From NCBI GenBank assembly GCA_021018995.1, contig CM037588.1, positions 81,751,765 to 81,815,764 on the forward strand: 64,000 nucleotides of DNA, read 5' to 3'. Every line of letters starts with the position of its first letter. Within the stretch, counting starts at the first letter, position 1. The position numbers and the translations under genes are program-made. Under the pieces are notes generated by a model. The model had not been told where the DNA came from. It saw only the letters and a program-made list of their open reading frames with translations, and did no database searches. Origin of the DNA: Chloranthus sessilifolius (taxonomy: Eukaryota; Streptophyta; Magnoliopsida; Chloranthales; Chloranthaceae). Shown piece after piece: positions 44,409-55,344 of this stretch.

Positions 44409-45410
44409 GTGGTGGACTTGAAGGAACAATCAGCTATGAATAAAGAGGATAATGAGGATCCTCAAGAAAAGAAAAAAATAAAAAAGAAAGAGGCCCCATT
44501 AGTTAAGGCTGCAAGTGAGGGAGAAATCCCATATTTGCCATTTCCTAAGGCACTACAAGCACCTTCCCCTTTTGATAAAGGGCAAGAAAAAATTGAGGAA
44601 ATGATTGAGACTTTCAAGCAAGTAAAGATCAATTTGCCTTTACTTGATGCCATTAAACAAGTCCCAGCCTATGCCATGTTTTTAAAAGAACTATGCACCC
44701 ATAAAAGACAATTCAAGATACACCTATCCAAGAAAGTCTTTTCAGCAGAGAAAGTGAAACAAATTTTGTCGATTGCAACCCCAACCAAATTCCAAGACCC
44801 TAGAACCCCCACAATCCCCTGCATCATTGGGAATCACATCATTGACAAAGCCTTATTAGATCTGGAAACCAGTGTAAATTTGCTTCCATATTTAGTATAT
44901 GAGAAGCTGGGCTTAGGCAAATTAAAGCCCACACATGTGGTCCTCCATCTGGCTGACGGATCTGAAAGGAAACCTGTGGGAATAATTGAGGATGTTTTTG
45001 TTGGAGTTGACAAATTCTTCTATCCTACTGACTTTTTGGTATTAGACATGGAACCAAGCAAATGTGCTTCTTCCATACCTGTGATTCTAGGCAGGCCCTT
45101 TTTAGCCACTGCCAATGCTCACGTACAATGCAGGTATGGGATCATGGAAGTGTCATTTGGAAACATGAAGGTTAAGTTGAATGTGTATAACACTGGCTAT
45201 CAACCCTCTCCTGAAGAGGCTTGCTTTTCCATTAATGCCCAAAAGAATGTGATGCATGATAATCCACATTGGCTGGTGCAGGACAATGCTTGGTTCACAG
45301 ATGGAAAACTGCACCCAGGGAATGGACACTGGCTGAGGAAAAGATCTATGAAAGGTGCCAAGATTGATGAGCCTGACGAGATCATGAACCTTTCAGACTC
45401 TCCAGATTAG
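44409..45410 (+). CDS. E3 aspartic protease region
   Basis: 333 codons, open. KALLDLETSVNLLPYLVYEKLGLG replaces the E1 DLGAS loop by DLETS, so the conserved Gly is lost and activity is doubtful. KFFYPTDFLVLDME and RPFLATANAHVQC follow. After EEACFSINAQ the tail (NPHWLVQDNAWF...NLSDSPD) has no counterpart at that point in E1; this marks the edge of the missing RT-integrase part. Confidence 0.85.
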   Translation: MVDLKEQSAMNKEDNEDPQEKKKIKKKEAPLVKAASEGEIPYLPFPKALQAPSPFDKGQEKIEEMIETFKQVKINLPLLDAIKQVPAYAMFLKELCTHKRQFKIHLSKKVFSAEKVKQILSIATPTKFQDPRTPTIPCIIGNHIIDKALLDLETSVNLLPYLVYEKLGLGKLKPTHVVLHLADGSERKPVGIIEDVFVGVDKFFYPTDFLVLDMEPSKCASSIPVILGRPFLATANAHVQCRYGIMEVSFGNMKVKLNVYNTGYQPSPEEACFSINAQKNVMHDNPHWLVQDNAWFTDGKLHPGNGHWLRKRSMKGAKIDEPDEIMNLSDSPD

Positions 45411-46342
45411 CCCCTGAAGCCAGTATGTATCATATGTACCATACTTTGTTTTTAGGTGTTTACTTAGTTGTTACTTGATTCATTTTATTTCCTTGCAATA
45501 ATAAAAAGAAAACAACAAAACTGTCATGCTCAATACTAGACCATCATTCCCAGTTGTCCTGAGGTAATGGGAGTTGCTCACAAGTGAATCAAATCATGGG
45601 GCACCACATCAACAGAGCCTGCTCAGAACTGAGACTGTGAGTGCCAAAAAATACAGCCTTATTTGGTTTTTAGAAGTCTTCGACAAGTCAAGTTCACCTT
45701 TCGATAGGCCACATGGTGATTTCAGCAGGATGTTCGATGGTTTCAATAGGCACTGAACTTCTTGACAAGTGAAACTAACTTTTCGATCGGCTAAAAAGAG
45801 CAAAATGGAGATTTCGATAGGTTCTAGATACCAATCGGGAACCTATCGAAATGATGACTCAGCTGCCATTTAAGCTAATCAAAAGGATAGTTCCACCTAT
45901 CGGGATCCTATCGAACCATCCCCTTTTGAGGTTTTGTATGCTATGCTTTCGACAGGTTGCATGAACCTATCGAGACCATCCAGTTCATCCTATCAGAATC
46001 GTATTCCACCCCTTATATACCTGTCGATAGGACATTTGTGCCTCATTCCATACCTTATGCAAAACCCTAGCTCTTTTGCTCTCTCTTTCGCCTCCCTCTT
46101 TCTCCACTAAATCCTCACAGAACCTTTAGCTATTCAATCTGCCATTTTGTCAGTACATTCAGCTTGCACAAAGGAGCATTTTGCGCTTGACTTTGAAAAA
46201 CTTGAAGCTGTGTATTGCAATTTTTGTTAAACCCTAGGCATTTCGAGGTTAGTTCCCTTTCCACCATCAATCTGTCGTTTCTCTAATTTTTAACCTTCAA
46301 GCTCCACTCCCTGTTGGTGAGTGACTAGTCTCCGAGAGAAAA
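45411..46342 (+). promoter_or_regulatory. E3 spacer with CCTATCGAA words and TATA box before ORF2
   Basis: No gene. From 45675 to 46035 at least twelve words: TTTCGATAGGCC, TTTCGATAGGTTCTAG, AACCTATCGAAATG, CACCTATCGGGATCC, TTTCGACAGGTTGC. TATATAC is at 46014-46020, then a CT-rich leader and the ORF2 ATG at 46343. The layout repeats that of the LTR. Confidence 0.6.
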
Positions 46343-47300
46343 ATGAATGAGCCGGAGGAAACTCTAGCAAACATACACCGGAGAGCAACTACTTCCACCC
46401 CCAAATCTTTCGCGAGGTCGAAGCTAGTTGACAAACTTCTTGTCAAGAGGAAGCTCACTGATATGACACCCAAAAAGGCTCCTAAAGTTAAGAAAGCCAA
46501 AGCTATTGCGAGTTAGGAGCCTATAATGGAAGAAACCTTAGCGAGAGCTACTCCTCCAGTAGAACTGCCAGTAGGGTTAACTACCCCCAATGAGTTTGTA
46601 GAAAAATTGAGTCTTGTTCCTGAGACGGATTTTGATCTGGCATATTTTTCTAACATTGGGGAGTGCCAGGGGACGTTGGAATATTTGAAGTAAGAAGGTC
46701 TCCTACCCTGCTTTCACCCTTAAAGGAAAATGTCTACCCCAGGTTGGTCAAATTGTGGTACCAAAACCTGACAAAGAAAGTGGTACTTGGGGCTGAGGAT
46801 ATACTAGAAATCTTGATTGATGACTGGTAGCTGACTGTCGACTGCAGATATATTGGGATGGCTTTGGGAGTCCCATATCAATTTGACTCCATCAGAGCTG
46901 AGAGAGCACCTATAGGGGCTACATTTCGGGAAATGGCTAAACAGCTTACTAATGGAATCGTGGGCTCTGGTGAATCCTTGATGAGAAGAGACCTCCATCC
47001 TACCCTCAGACTCATTGATACCATTCTGAGGAAAAATGTCTATGTCTCTGGCCATTTGCAAGAGAGAAAGGCCCCTTTAGTAGATGCACTATACTTCTGT
47101 TCAAAGGGGCAATTTGTGAATGCACCTAAGCTGATTTTTGAAACAATGGTGGACATCAATGACAAGGTGCTAAAGAGGCAAGCTTTTGCTAAAGGAGGAG
47201 GTCTGCCTTTTTATAGACTCATCACATATCTGCTCAAGACTAGAAAATATGTGAACAAGCAAAATGAACTAAAGGAGAAGCTGACCTTTAAATTGTATGG
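46343..47300 (+). pseudogene. E3 ORF2, 3' truncated
   Basis: ATG at 46343. Basic N-terminus (SKLVDKLLVKRKLTD, PKKAPKVKKAKAIAS), stop at 46514, then frameshifts, then an open part at 46858-47300: REMAKQLTNGIVGSGES, RRDLHPTLRLIDTILRKNVYVSGH, KAPLVDALYF. It aligns with E2 ORF2. The homology stops near 47285 at a short direct repeat. No signal peptide or membrane segment. Confidence 0.75.
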
Positions 47301-48989
47301 AAAGCGAGAATGGTCAACCAGCCTCACCTTGATTAAATTGTATGGAAAGCGAAAAGTACTTCTGCTACTTGATTATGGTGCTGATGTTCTTCATCTAACT
47401 CAAGTCTATTTGCAGAATAATAGTTATGATAGAAGATTATTTCATTATAATTAATATAGTGGTACAATAGTAAATGGGGCAGAAATTATATAAATAATTG
47501 GGGGGGGGGGCTGATTTATAGCTTCCATCAGAGTGACTGTTATTGCAAGTTTAACACAAAATCTGAATCTAATTATTGCAGATCAGGGTCTATTAATAGT
47601 GTTTTGACTTTGTGAGAGAATATTCCCACTACTCATAAAATTGTCGAATTTTAGCACCCCAGATATCTATTGCAGCAGCAATAGAAGATGTACAACATAC
47701 AGGCAACATTACCATCGAGTTTAAGGTTTTAGATATAACAACCAAAGCTAAGATTCTTCAAGATCTGAATGAAAATTTCGAGAGGATGATGAGAGCAAAA
47801 ATATCAAATCTCCTTTTTTCCCTAAAAAAAAAACAACCTGTTCTATCATAAAGTTTCGACCAGCAGTAAATATAAAGAAAAGTCCTACTTTTATTCCTGG
47901 TTTCTATTCTAAATAGGCTCAAAATTTAAATAAAAAATAAGCTCTTCTATACTATGCATATCTCGACTACCACAATTCCTCTATTTATGCTCCTAGTCAC
48001 AATAAAACTCTAGTAGATTAAAACAATAACAGCCAGGACTTACTGTTCTAAATTTTAGGGTCTTGAAATCTTCATCTTGCAGAAGATTTAAAAAGCTTAA
48101 GATAAGACTTCCTACAATGAAACTCTCAATCCCCTCTTTTCATGTGACCACATTTAGGTAACTACGTGACTCAAGATCTCAAGAAGTTTCTCATTTTATT
48201 TTCTCTACTTCATGTGACCACTTAAAGTGGTCACATCACTCTTAATGCCCACTTGACCTTCTTCATTAAGGCCCATTGGGTTTTTAAATAAAAACCCCAG
48301 TTAGCTTTAATCTCTGGCCTCTCATGAGGCTGATTTCTGGGCTGACTTTGCCCTTTGTCCCTTTTTAACCTCTGTTATGGCCTTCAAACTGTCTCAAATC
48401 TACCCTTTGTGGACTGTATCAATTTATTTTTGTTTTTTAGATTAGGATTAGATTGCATACGAATTTCTATTGGCTTCTATACATGTTGGTTTACAAGTTT
48501 TATTTTGGGTTCTAGTCCTGAATGCCCAAGAGTTGTCACCTTGTAAGTTGATTCCATGTAATTTGTTCATGTGGGCTCTCTCATTGTAGGTGATCTTGAA
48601 GAAAGATTGGGCTGGTTTCAGAATTATTGGCCACGAAACACAGAAATCAAGCTTGTCATACTTATAATAGACTTAAAACTCAGGGGTGAGCAAATAGGCT
48701 TAATGGGCTTAACTACTTAACATAAAAAATATTAGGCCTTTAAAACAGTCATACTGTAATTATACTTGGACGTTAAGCTGGCCATTAGAGAGCACTTGTA
48801 GGGTCTTCATCATATGGTAATTTTGAGTTGAGTCCCATCTATTGATGGCCTGCCACTTGGGCATCTCAATTGATGAACTAGATGTTCCCAGTTGTATTAA
48901 ATTCAATAACCAATGCATAACAATGGTGCACAGCCTGTGCACCTTTACAAATTCATGATTGCTTACCTGCGTTTACGGTTCTGCATGCA
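47301..48989. other. Intergenic DNA without a recognised gene
   Basis: Holds an 11-G run (47500-47510), an A-run near 47830 and a perfect 12-bp palindrome with 1-nt centre (48212-48236). The fragment GDLEERLGWFQNYWPRN after an acceptor-like TTGTAG (48590) looks protein-like but is not identified. Confidence 0.4.
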
Positions 48990-49072
48990 GAGAATTTCAT
49001 GACTGGCCAACATGTCATTTTTGATCAAGAGAGGAATGTTCTGGGATGAAAGAACTTTAACTCTAGGTGCAT
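48990..49072 (+). pseudogene. Aspartic protease exon fragment
   Basis: Reads ENFMTGQHVIFDQERNVLG then a stop where Trp is expected, then K.FN. This matches the conserved C-terminal block of plant pepsin-like (A1) proteases, NFMTGxxVVFDREkxxLGWk. An acceptor-like ATGCAG precedes it. No catalytic exon is nearby, so it is a lone, non-functional exon. Confidence 0.65.
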
Positions 49073-49537
49073 TTCGATCACTCATGTAAGTTGTGGAAGC
49101 TTTTTGAGTAATGGAAAATATAATTACTTTGACCTATAGGTTACAATACTAAGGATGTCGGTTCTTTACCGAGGTAGTGTACTCTTTCACCATCACAGTC
49201 ATTTCTCACTAACTTTTGTTGTTATATTCCGGATTTTCTTCATTTTAAAAAAAAATTCATGTTGTATAAACTCCTTTTCTGCTCTATATATAATTTAGTT
49301 GTATACATGTTTACACATGTAGACAAATTGTTAGAAGGCATTAATTTTGGGATGCTGGGAATTCTCGATTTGCAACAAACCAAACCATTTTTTTTTTTTG
49401 CTGAAATATTTTATTTTATGGAAAAATTGTGGTCTTATTTCTAATGGGAATCATTTATTGCCTGTGTTTTCTTTGTCAATCCAATTTATTTCTTGTTTCC
49501 ATTGTAGTTTTCATTTGTTTATTTTCTGATTGACAAA

Positions 49538-49738
49538 CAAAATTCCCTTTTGGAGTTTGCAAAAGTGAAGGCAGAAGAGCAGGTGGTTGCGGGTACTCTG
49601 CACCATCTTACTATCAAAGTGATGGTTGATGGTAAAAAGAAGATCTATGAGGCAAAGGTTTGGGTCAAACCATGGATGAATTTCAAGGAGCTGTAGGAAT
49701 TTAAGCCTGTTGGGGATGGCTCGGAAACCAGTGCTTAG
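49538..49738 (+). pseudogene. Phytocystatin exon with an in-frame stop
   Basis: 67 codons of a plant cysteine-protease inhibitor. QVVAG, the protease-binding loop, is at residues 15-19. [16 protein letters not shown] carries the conserved Trp loop. TAG at 49694 replaces the Gln codon of KELQEF; the frame then continues to its natural end at 49738. The first exon with the N-terminal Gly and LARF block is not found upstream. Nonfunctional as it stands. Confidence 0.9.
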
Positions 49739-50060
49739 TAAGGTAAATTACTCCCATCCCAATTACCGTGTAGTATGTGTTCCCTTCGATCTTTTTTTTT
49801 CCCAATTTTTTCTTACTTGTACCAATTTTTGCCGATTTTTCCTTACTTATCAGACCCTTGCCGATTTATTGCCGAGTGACGACTACTAACTTTGTGACTA
49901 TGATTTTGAGCTTCCCTTGTTTTCAACTGATTAGGGTTTAATCCTTTCTTTTTGTCCTGCTACATATGAATGCACGTTATTTCTATTGGCCATCCTCCAC
50001 CTTCTGAGGTTTCTTTTCAGCTGATTAAGGCTTAATCCTTTGTTTTATGTTCTTCTCTAG

Positions 50061-50165
50061 GATGACAAAAAAATTTCGCATAGAGGGTTTGGTTTTATGA
50101 TATTTGCTGAGGAAATTTCAGCTGAATATGCTTCTTACAAAATTTATAGGATTCTTGGCTTGAAG
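50061..50165 (+). pseudogene. RRM-protein exon fragment
   Basis: A 105-bp exon, 35 codons in phase, between acceptor TTCTCTAG and donor AAG-GTGAGC. KISHRGFGFMIFAEE holds the RNP1 motif of a Musashi/hnRNP-like RRM (expected RGFGFVTF). The second half has diverged. No neighbouring RRM exon is seen. Confidence 0.75.
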
Positions 50166-52348
50166 GTGAGCTTCAACTTCCAACATTTTTTAGCTATTCT
50201 TTTAGGAGAAATATGATATCATAATGCATTGTTGTTTATATCCATTGTTCTCTCCATCTTTTTAGCTGTATCGTTACAGTGATCATCGGCATGGGACATT
50301 TTATCAAATTAACACATGTTAGATGGATCATGGCCTCAAAATAGAACCAATCACCTATCAGATGATCCAAACCCTTTGATTTGTGGAATTTTGAGTGGAC
50401 TATTAATTGTATCTTTATTCCCTCCAAAAGTAAAGGATTGATCAGATGGCTCTGAACATTCAGTCGGTTGGGTTGTGCTATAGTGAAATTTTGACTCCTT
50501 TTCTCTCCTCTCTTCTAAATTTTCTCCCCAGTTCCTATTTACCATATTCTCTTGCTCTCTCTCTCTCTCTCACACACACACATTATCACTTTCTCCCTCT
50601 GTACCTTCTATAATTCTTCCTCTCTCTTCTTTCTTTTACGTTAGTTTATATCTTATGAATCCCTTACATAACTAACAAGTTTATTGAGTACTCACAAATT
50701 ATCCCCTAACTTGTCCTAGTCTTGAAGTATGTTAAGCCAACTAGCAAGCTCTACGATATTTGATTGACCTTTAAATTGTCACCCGAAGGTTAGGTTAGAT
50801 GTCTCGCGTCCAACCAACGGGTCAAATTAAGTGCCCAACCCGGCCCGACCCCAGCTAATGGGTCAAATTTAAAATGCCCAACCTGGTAAATTTTTTGGTC
50901 GCTTCAGGTCGACACGACCTGTTGACAACCCTACCTACACGGAAATCCCATTGACTCCTTTGAATCATACAATGGAGGTTGGTTTTCATCTCAATCTTTC
51001 ACATAATGAATCTTGAGACTTTGGGCATACTAACGGTCAATTTTTTATTCCACATGGCATAGATCTCGAAAATTCCATTTGATTTTTGAGTCACTTTAAT
51101 GATCTGCCTAATACAGTGACCTCTCTCAACTCTGTGGAATGGTAAAACTACCCCTAAGTGGTCTTCTTCATAGTGCCCAGATATTTCCCATGTGTTTCTT
51201 ATAGTATCCAAACGCCAGATTCTTTGATTTCTTGTGAATTCCAGCCAGATGGAAATCCATTGGATGCATAATTCCATTTTAAACTTTTTTCTATGAAACA
51301 TCCAAACAGAGCCTTAGGGTATGTGATCTCACTTCCCAACTGTTATGTTTTGAATTTCTGATGACAAAACAATTGTCGTTTTTATACAACAGGACACATG
51401 GTGAGATTGGATAAAATTTGTTATTGTGATGTTTCTTCTCTCTTTTCACCCATGCAACTTACAAATCTTTCCACCCACTTTATGAATCATGATTGCTAAG
51501 AATTCTCTGTTTGCAATAGGTTTTCTGTGGTTTGTGTGACAACTTGCGGGGCATGTTCTTTGTCTTCTTTTCACTTAAAGGCTTTCACCCATGTCGTTGT
51601 CTCTCTCTCTCTCTCTCTCTCTCTCCCTCTTCGATTAATGCAAGCAAAAGTTTTCATCCTCTACACCCAGGATTAATGATACAATAGTTCCCATGCCTTC
51701 TAAACTAGTCCTGCTGAATTCAAACATGGTTCGAGCAAAACTTTTTGGGAAGTAATTGGTATGATTAAATTTCCCTCGAACACTCTTTGTTGGAAATAGG
51801 TTTTCTATTTTTTTCATGAAAGGTTGTCAAACATACTATTTGATGCAATGCAAGAAAGGGCGCGAAGTGGGAGCTGTTTTAGTCCAGAAATCATGTGAAA
51901 GAGAGTTTAATAGGGGTTAATTGGGCTTTAAACCTGGCCTAAAATAGGGCCTTGATGAGGTCTAAATTTTTGCCCACCTGACTAGTTACATGGTCACCTG
52001 AACCACTTAAAGTCTTGGAGTTGGTGATTAAAAGGCCATAACCATTTTTAATTTTGGGAAGTCTCGAGTCCAAGAAAGTAGAAATCTTAGTGATTATATT
52101 TTTTGTCTCGGAATTTGTGTTTACTTTTCTTATTTCAAGTGATTTTGGAGCCCAAGTAAATTGGAGATTAGTAGGAGAGTTTCTTTATCTGCTAGTGTAA
52201 ACTGCACGAGATATATTGTGAGCATGAGATTTTTGTTTTTATTTTTTACATTTATTTATTTATTTATGAAATAGAAAGGAGAACATTGAGTTCTGGGAAG
52301 GAAGAGAGCCGTTTTGAACTTTAATAGTCGATAGTAAGGTGCGCCAGT
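50166..52348. other. Intergenic DNA without a recognised gene
   Basis: Holds (CT)n/(CA)n near 50553-50582, a (CT)n run at 51600-51624, and AT-rich unique DNA. The 100-codon minus frame at 50999-51301 is not recognised. Confidence 0.5.
51600..51624. repeat. (CT)n microsatellite
   Basis: Twelve CT units. Confidence 0.95.
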
Positions 52349-52590
52349 CACTACGTGAAAAAGCCAAAAAAACCACTGCCTTAAACAGTGATTTTTTCAA
52401 AAAACCACTGTCTTTGACAATGGTGTTTTTTCAAAAAACCACTACCCTAAACAGTTGTAAAAAAAGGAGTGGTTTTTTTTTACCACTATACAAAATAGTG
52501 GTTTATGAAGTTCATAAACCACTGTCTTGTATAGTGGTAAAAAAAAACCACTCCTTTTTTTACAACTGTTTAGGATAGTAATTTTTTTAT
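52349..52590. mobile_element. CACTA-like terminus with fold-back subterminal repeats
   Basis: Begins CACTACGTGAAAAAGCC, like plant CACTA/EnSpm ends. Short ACCACTG/CAGTGGT repeats follow in both orientations. At about 52440-52583 lies a long near-perfect inverted repeat, arms about 70 bp, centred at 52512. A reversed end candidate is TTTTGACGTAGTG at 55143-55155, but the flanking trinucleotides differ. Confidence 0.5.
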
Positions 52591-53241
52591 GCAAATTTTT
52601 TTTAAAAATATATATATATTTAAAAAAAAAAAATTACGTCGACAAATTTTTATGCAAATTTGTTTAAAATAATATTTTTTTTATGCTTTTTTTTTAATGC
52701 AATTTTTTTTATGCTTTTTGTAATACTTTTTTTTAATATAATTTTTTAATGCTTTTTTTTAATGCTTTAAAAAAAATTATATAAAGAAAAAAAGATATTA
52801 ATTTCATATTTCAACACATCCATTCAACTCAAATACAAATCATTCAATGTCATTAATAAAAAAAATAGATGCCCAATTCTTTTATTCAAACAAAATATTG
52901 CATCTCAACCTATCATCCAACCTTTCAAATCAACCAAATATTTTAAACTTTACATGCTTAATCCTTTTATTCAAACAAAAATAAATAAATAAATAAAGAG
53001 AGTTAACAATCTAAGGACCCCATGACCTATTTTCATAATTTAAAAAAAAAAAATGTGCTTCGCCTCTCCTGCCAAGTATCTCCGTCCCCTAGTGATTCGT
53101 TTGAGGTGAGCTTCAAATCGGAAAGCTTCGCCTGAAATCAAAAGGACAACATCATTAAAAGATCAACATCATGACTTGGTGACTTGATACATGCAAAGGG
53201 AGAAGTAAACTATATATATATATATATATATATAAACTTAC
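52591..53241. other. AT-rich low-complexity DNA
   Basis: Long A and T runs (52590-52800), (AAAT)n near 52978 and a (TA)n run at 53211-53234. No gene. Confidence 0.7.
53211..53234. repeat. (TA)n microsatellite
   Basis: About twelve TA units next to the unidentified exon fragment. Confidence 0.95.
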
Positions 53242-53418
53242 ATGCAGCACTCAACTCTGGTTCCATGGTTGCAGAAAGGGCAGCTGAATCACATCCATGC
53301 TGAAGAGAGTGCAAATACTCCCAACATGTTAGGCCAAGTGTCAAGCGCCTTGGGATGAAGGCAATTACAGATTCAACGCCCAAAGATTGCCTAGACGATA
53401 AACTTTGGGATCGACTCT
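53242..53418 (-). pseudogene. Exon-like fragment, unidentified
   Basis: Minus-strand frame SLGVESVIAFIPRRL...WEYLHSLQHGCD, ending in a good donor (GCAT-GTAAGT). It reads like protein and is unlike any retroelement part here. I do not recognise the family. Confidence 0.35.
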
Positions 53419-53859
53419 TCTTTTTTTTTTTTATCAATAATGCAAATATATTGAAACCAATCTAAATAGAAAACTCAAAAGCCAAAAAATAGATTGCAGC
53501 CAAAAACTGGCTACAGTCCTTATTACAAGATGACATCCAAATCCCTCCCTAGCGGGATCCTTGAATATCGTCCACCCTTGATGAGTAAGATCTATAGACG
53601 ATGTAATTTTCTAAGGATCAAGATTATTCTCAGTATTAGGTAAGATGAGTAAGATCTATAAACTTAAGTTAGATTCCTTTCTCAATGGCCTTGAACATCA
53701 AGCTCTGTAACATGAAATTTACTTTTTATTTATTTATTTTAATTATGAAATATCACAAAAGATATAGCTAGAAATGACATAAGATCTAACGAAATATATC
53801 TGAGTTTGCAAACTCATCAAAGAAACCAAATAGCAAGCAAATAGATTCCATTGCTCGGG

Positions 53860-54020
53860 ATTTGCAACCTGGGCAAACATCTGCTTGAAATACTCAAAAT
53901 ATAAGCTTCTCTCCGTTTGACCTCACAGTCAAGAGAGTATCATTTCCCATTGAGCCAAGAGCCTTTGTAGCATCTTTTGCCATGGGTAGCAATGGCATCT
54001 CTAAGGCTTCTACAATATAG
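53860..54020 (-). pseudogene. Glutamate synthase (GOGAT) exon fragment, frameshifted
   Basis: After an acceptor TTGTGCAG the minus strand reads [27 protein letters not shown], then after a 1-bp insertion EYFKQMFAQVANP. This is the conserved [30 protein letters not shown] region of plant glutamate synthase. A single exon only; dead. Confidence 0.85.
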
Positions 54021-55344
54021 CTGCACAATAAATAAATGAATACATAAATCATTGATTTATTCTCCTATGTGAAAAAAAAAGAACATGATGAATAAGTTCC
54101 ATCGTTACTTGCCCAAAGGCTTTTAGTGGAGCCAACAATCGCTAATCTAGCCATATTTCATTTGAAAATTTTTCGAGCGGTTTCATGATCTTTCTGCAAT
54201 AAGTAGCAGGTTTCCTATAGCACACCGCATGCCAAGCAAGACTTCAAAAGATTAAAAGAAGAAATGTAGTAAATAATTTTATGAAAAGCCAAGCAAGACT
54301 TCAAATGATTTCAAATGATTCGATGCAAAGGAACATGTTTTTTGCAAATAGATAAATCACTCAAGTAATTGCAAGGAGCGGAAGTTCCTCGATAAGTATG
54401 AATAAAAATTGAACATTATAGAAGCTGGGTGACACACGATAACTCCATAAAAACATATATCGCTAACCCTAGACATTATATATATATCCTTATTAGGTGC
54501 ACAAAGGATGGCATTGGTCAATCTTTCTCTGCCAAGCTAGTCAACCCTCTACAGTGAGCCTAACTTGTAGGTGGCCTTTTCCTAAGTCAAGTAATTTTTT
54601 TGCCCTAAGAAAGAAGTCACTATCAAACTGTTCACCCTCTTGAATTATCAAAGGTACGCCATCCTAGTCTCCGCCTGTTGATTTGGTTGTATCTCTGTAG
54701 CCTTCCATGAACGAAAATATTTTGTAACGAGTCAATCTCCATCCATAACTTAATGTAATTGTAAAAATAATTTGGAAATCAAATCAATGAAAGGTCAAAA
54801 ACATACTCTTGACTCATTGTGTTCGTAAACATTCTCGGCCGTGTTTGAGTTAGCTCTTATAAGTACAAAAGTAACTCTTTGTTCGGCTCTATGTCATAGC
54901 AGATAAAATTTCTCTGACATAAAACAGACAGAAAACTGTTTTATCACTTAAGACAACTCCCCGCTAATGAGGCGAGGAGCTGTGTTACCAAACATGAAAA
55001 AGTTCTATGTCGGAGCGAAAGAACAACATATCTGCTCTTTGCCCTGAAAATGCTAACCCAAACGCAGCCTATAGCATCTATAAAAGTATAAAAGTAAAAC
55101 ATATTTTGACCGAGGGAGATTTGACACACACCACTTTTTTATGATTTTGACGTAGTGGCTGGTTTACCAAATGCACTTGAGGTGTAAGAGTGTCAAGCCC
55201 AAGAGTCACTCATAGGCCGCCCTAGGGGTTGAAACAAACACAGGTCTCTTTCTAGCATACTCTTGTGCCTCTGTGTGTGGTGGTGGGAGAGAGCTTATAT
55301 GCATTTTCGTAAGGCTTCTTGGCTACTCTTGCTCATAAATTGTC
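54021..55344. other. Intergenic DNA without a recognised gene
   Basis: AT-rich sequence. Nothing supported apart from a possible CACTA end at 55143-55155. Confidence 0.5.

Larger units (their letters stand above)
40498..47300 (+). mobile_element. E3: Athila-like element lacking RT, RNase H and integrase, 3' truncated
   Basis: Plus strand: LTR, primer-binding site, gag, protease, spacer with CpG words, ORF2. After the protease the sequence goes directly to the spacer, so RT to integrase is missing. ORF2 ends abruptly at about 47290 and no 3' LTR is present. The LTR start TGTTAAG and word CCTATCGAA link it to the solo LTR E4. Confidence 0.88.

Noticed and set aside
50999-51301. 100-codon minus-strand frame
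   Set aside because: Unrecognised, with no splice or promoter context and no homologue in the window; probably chance.
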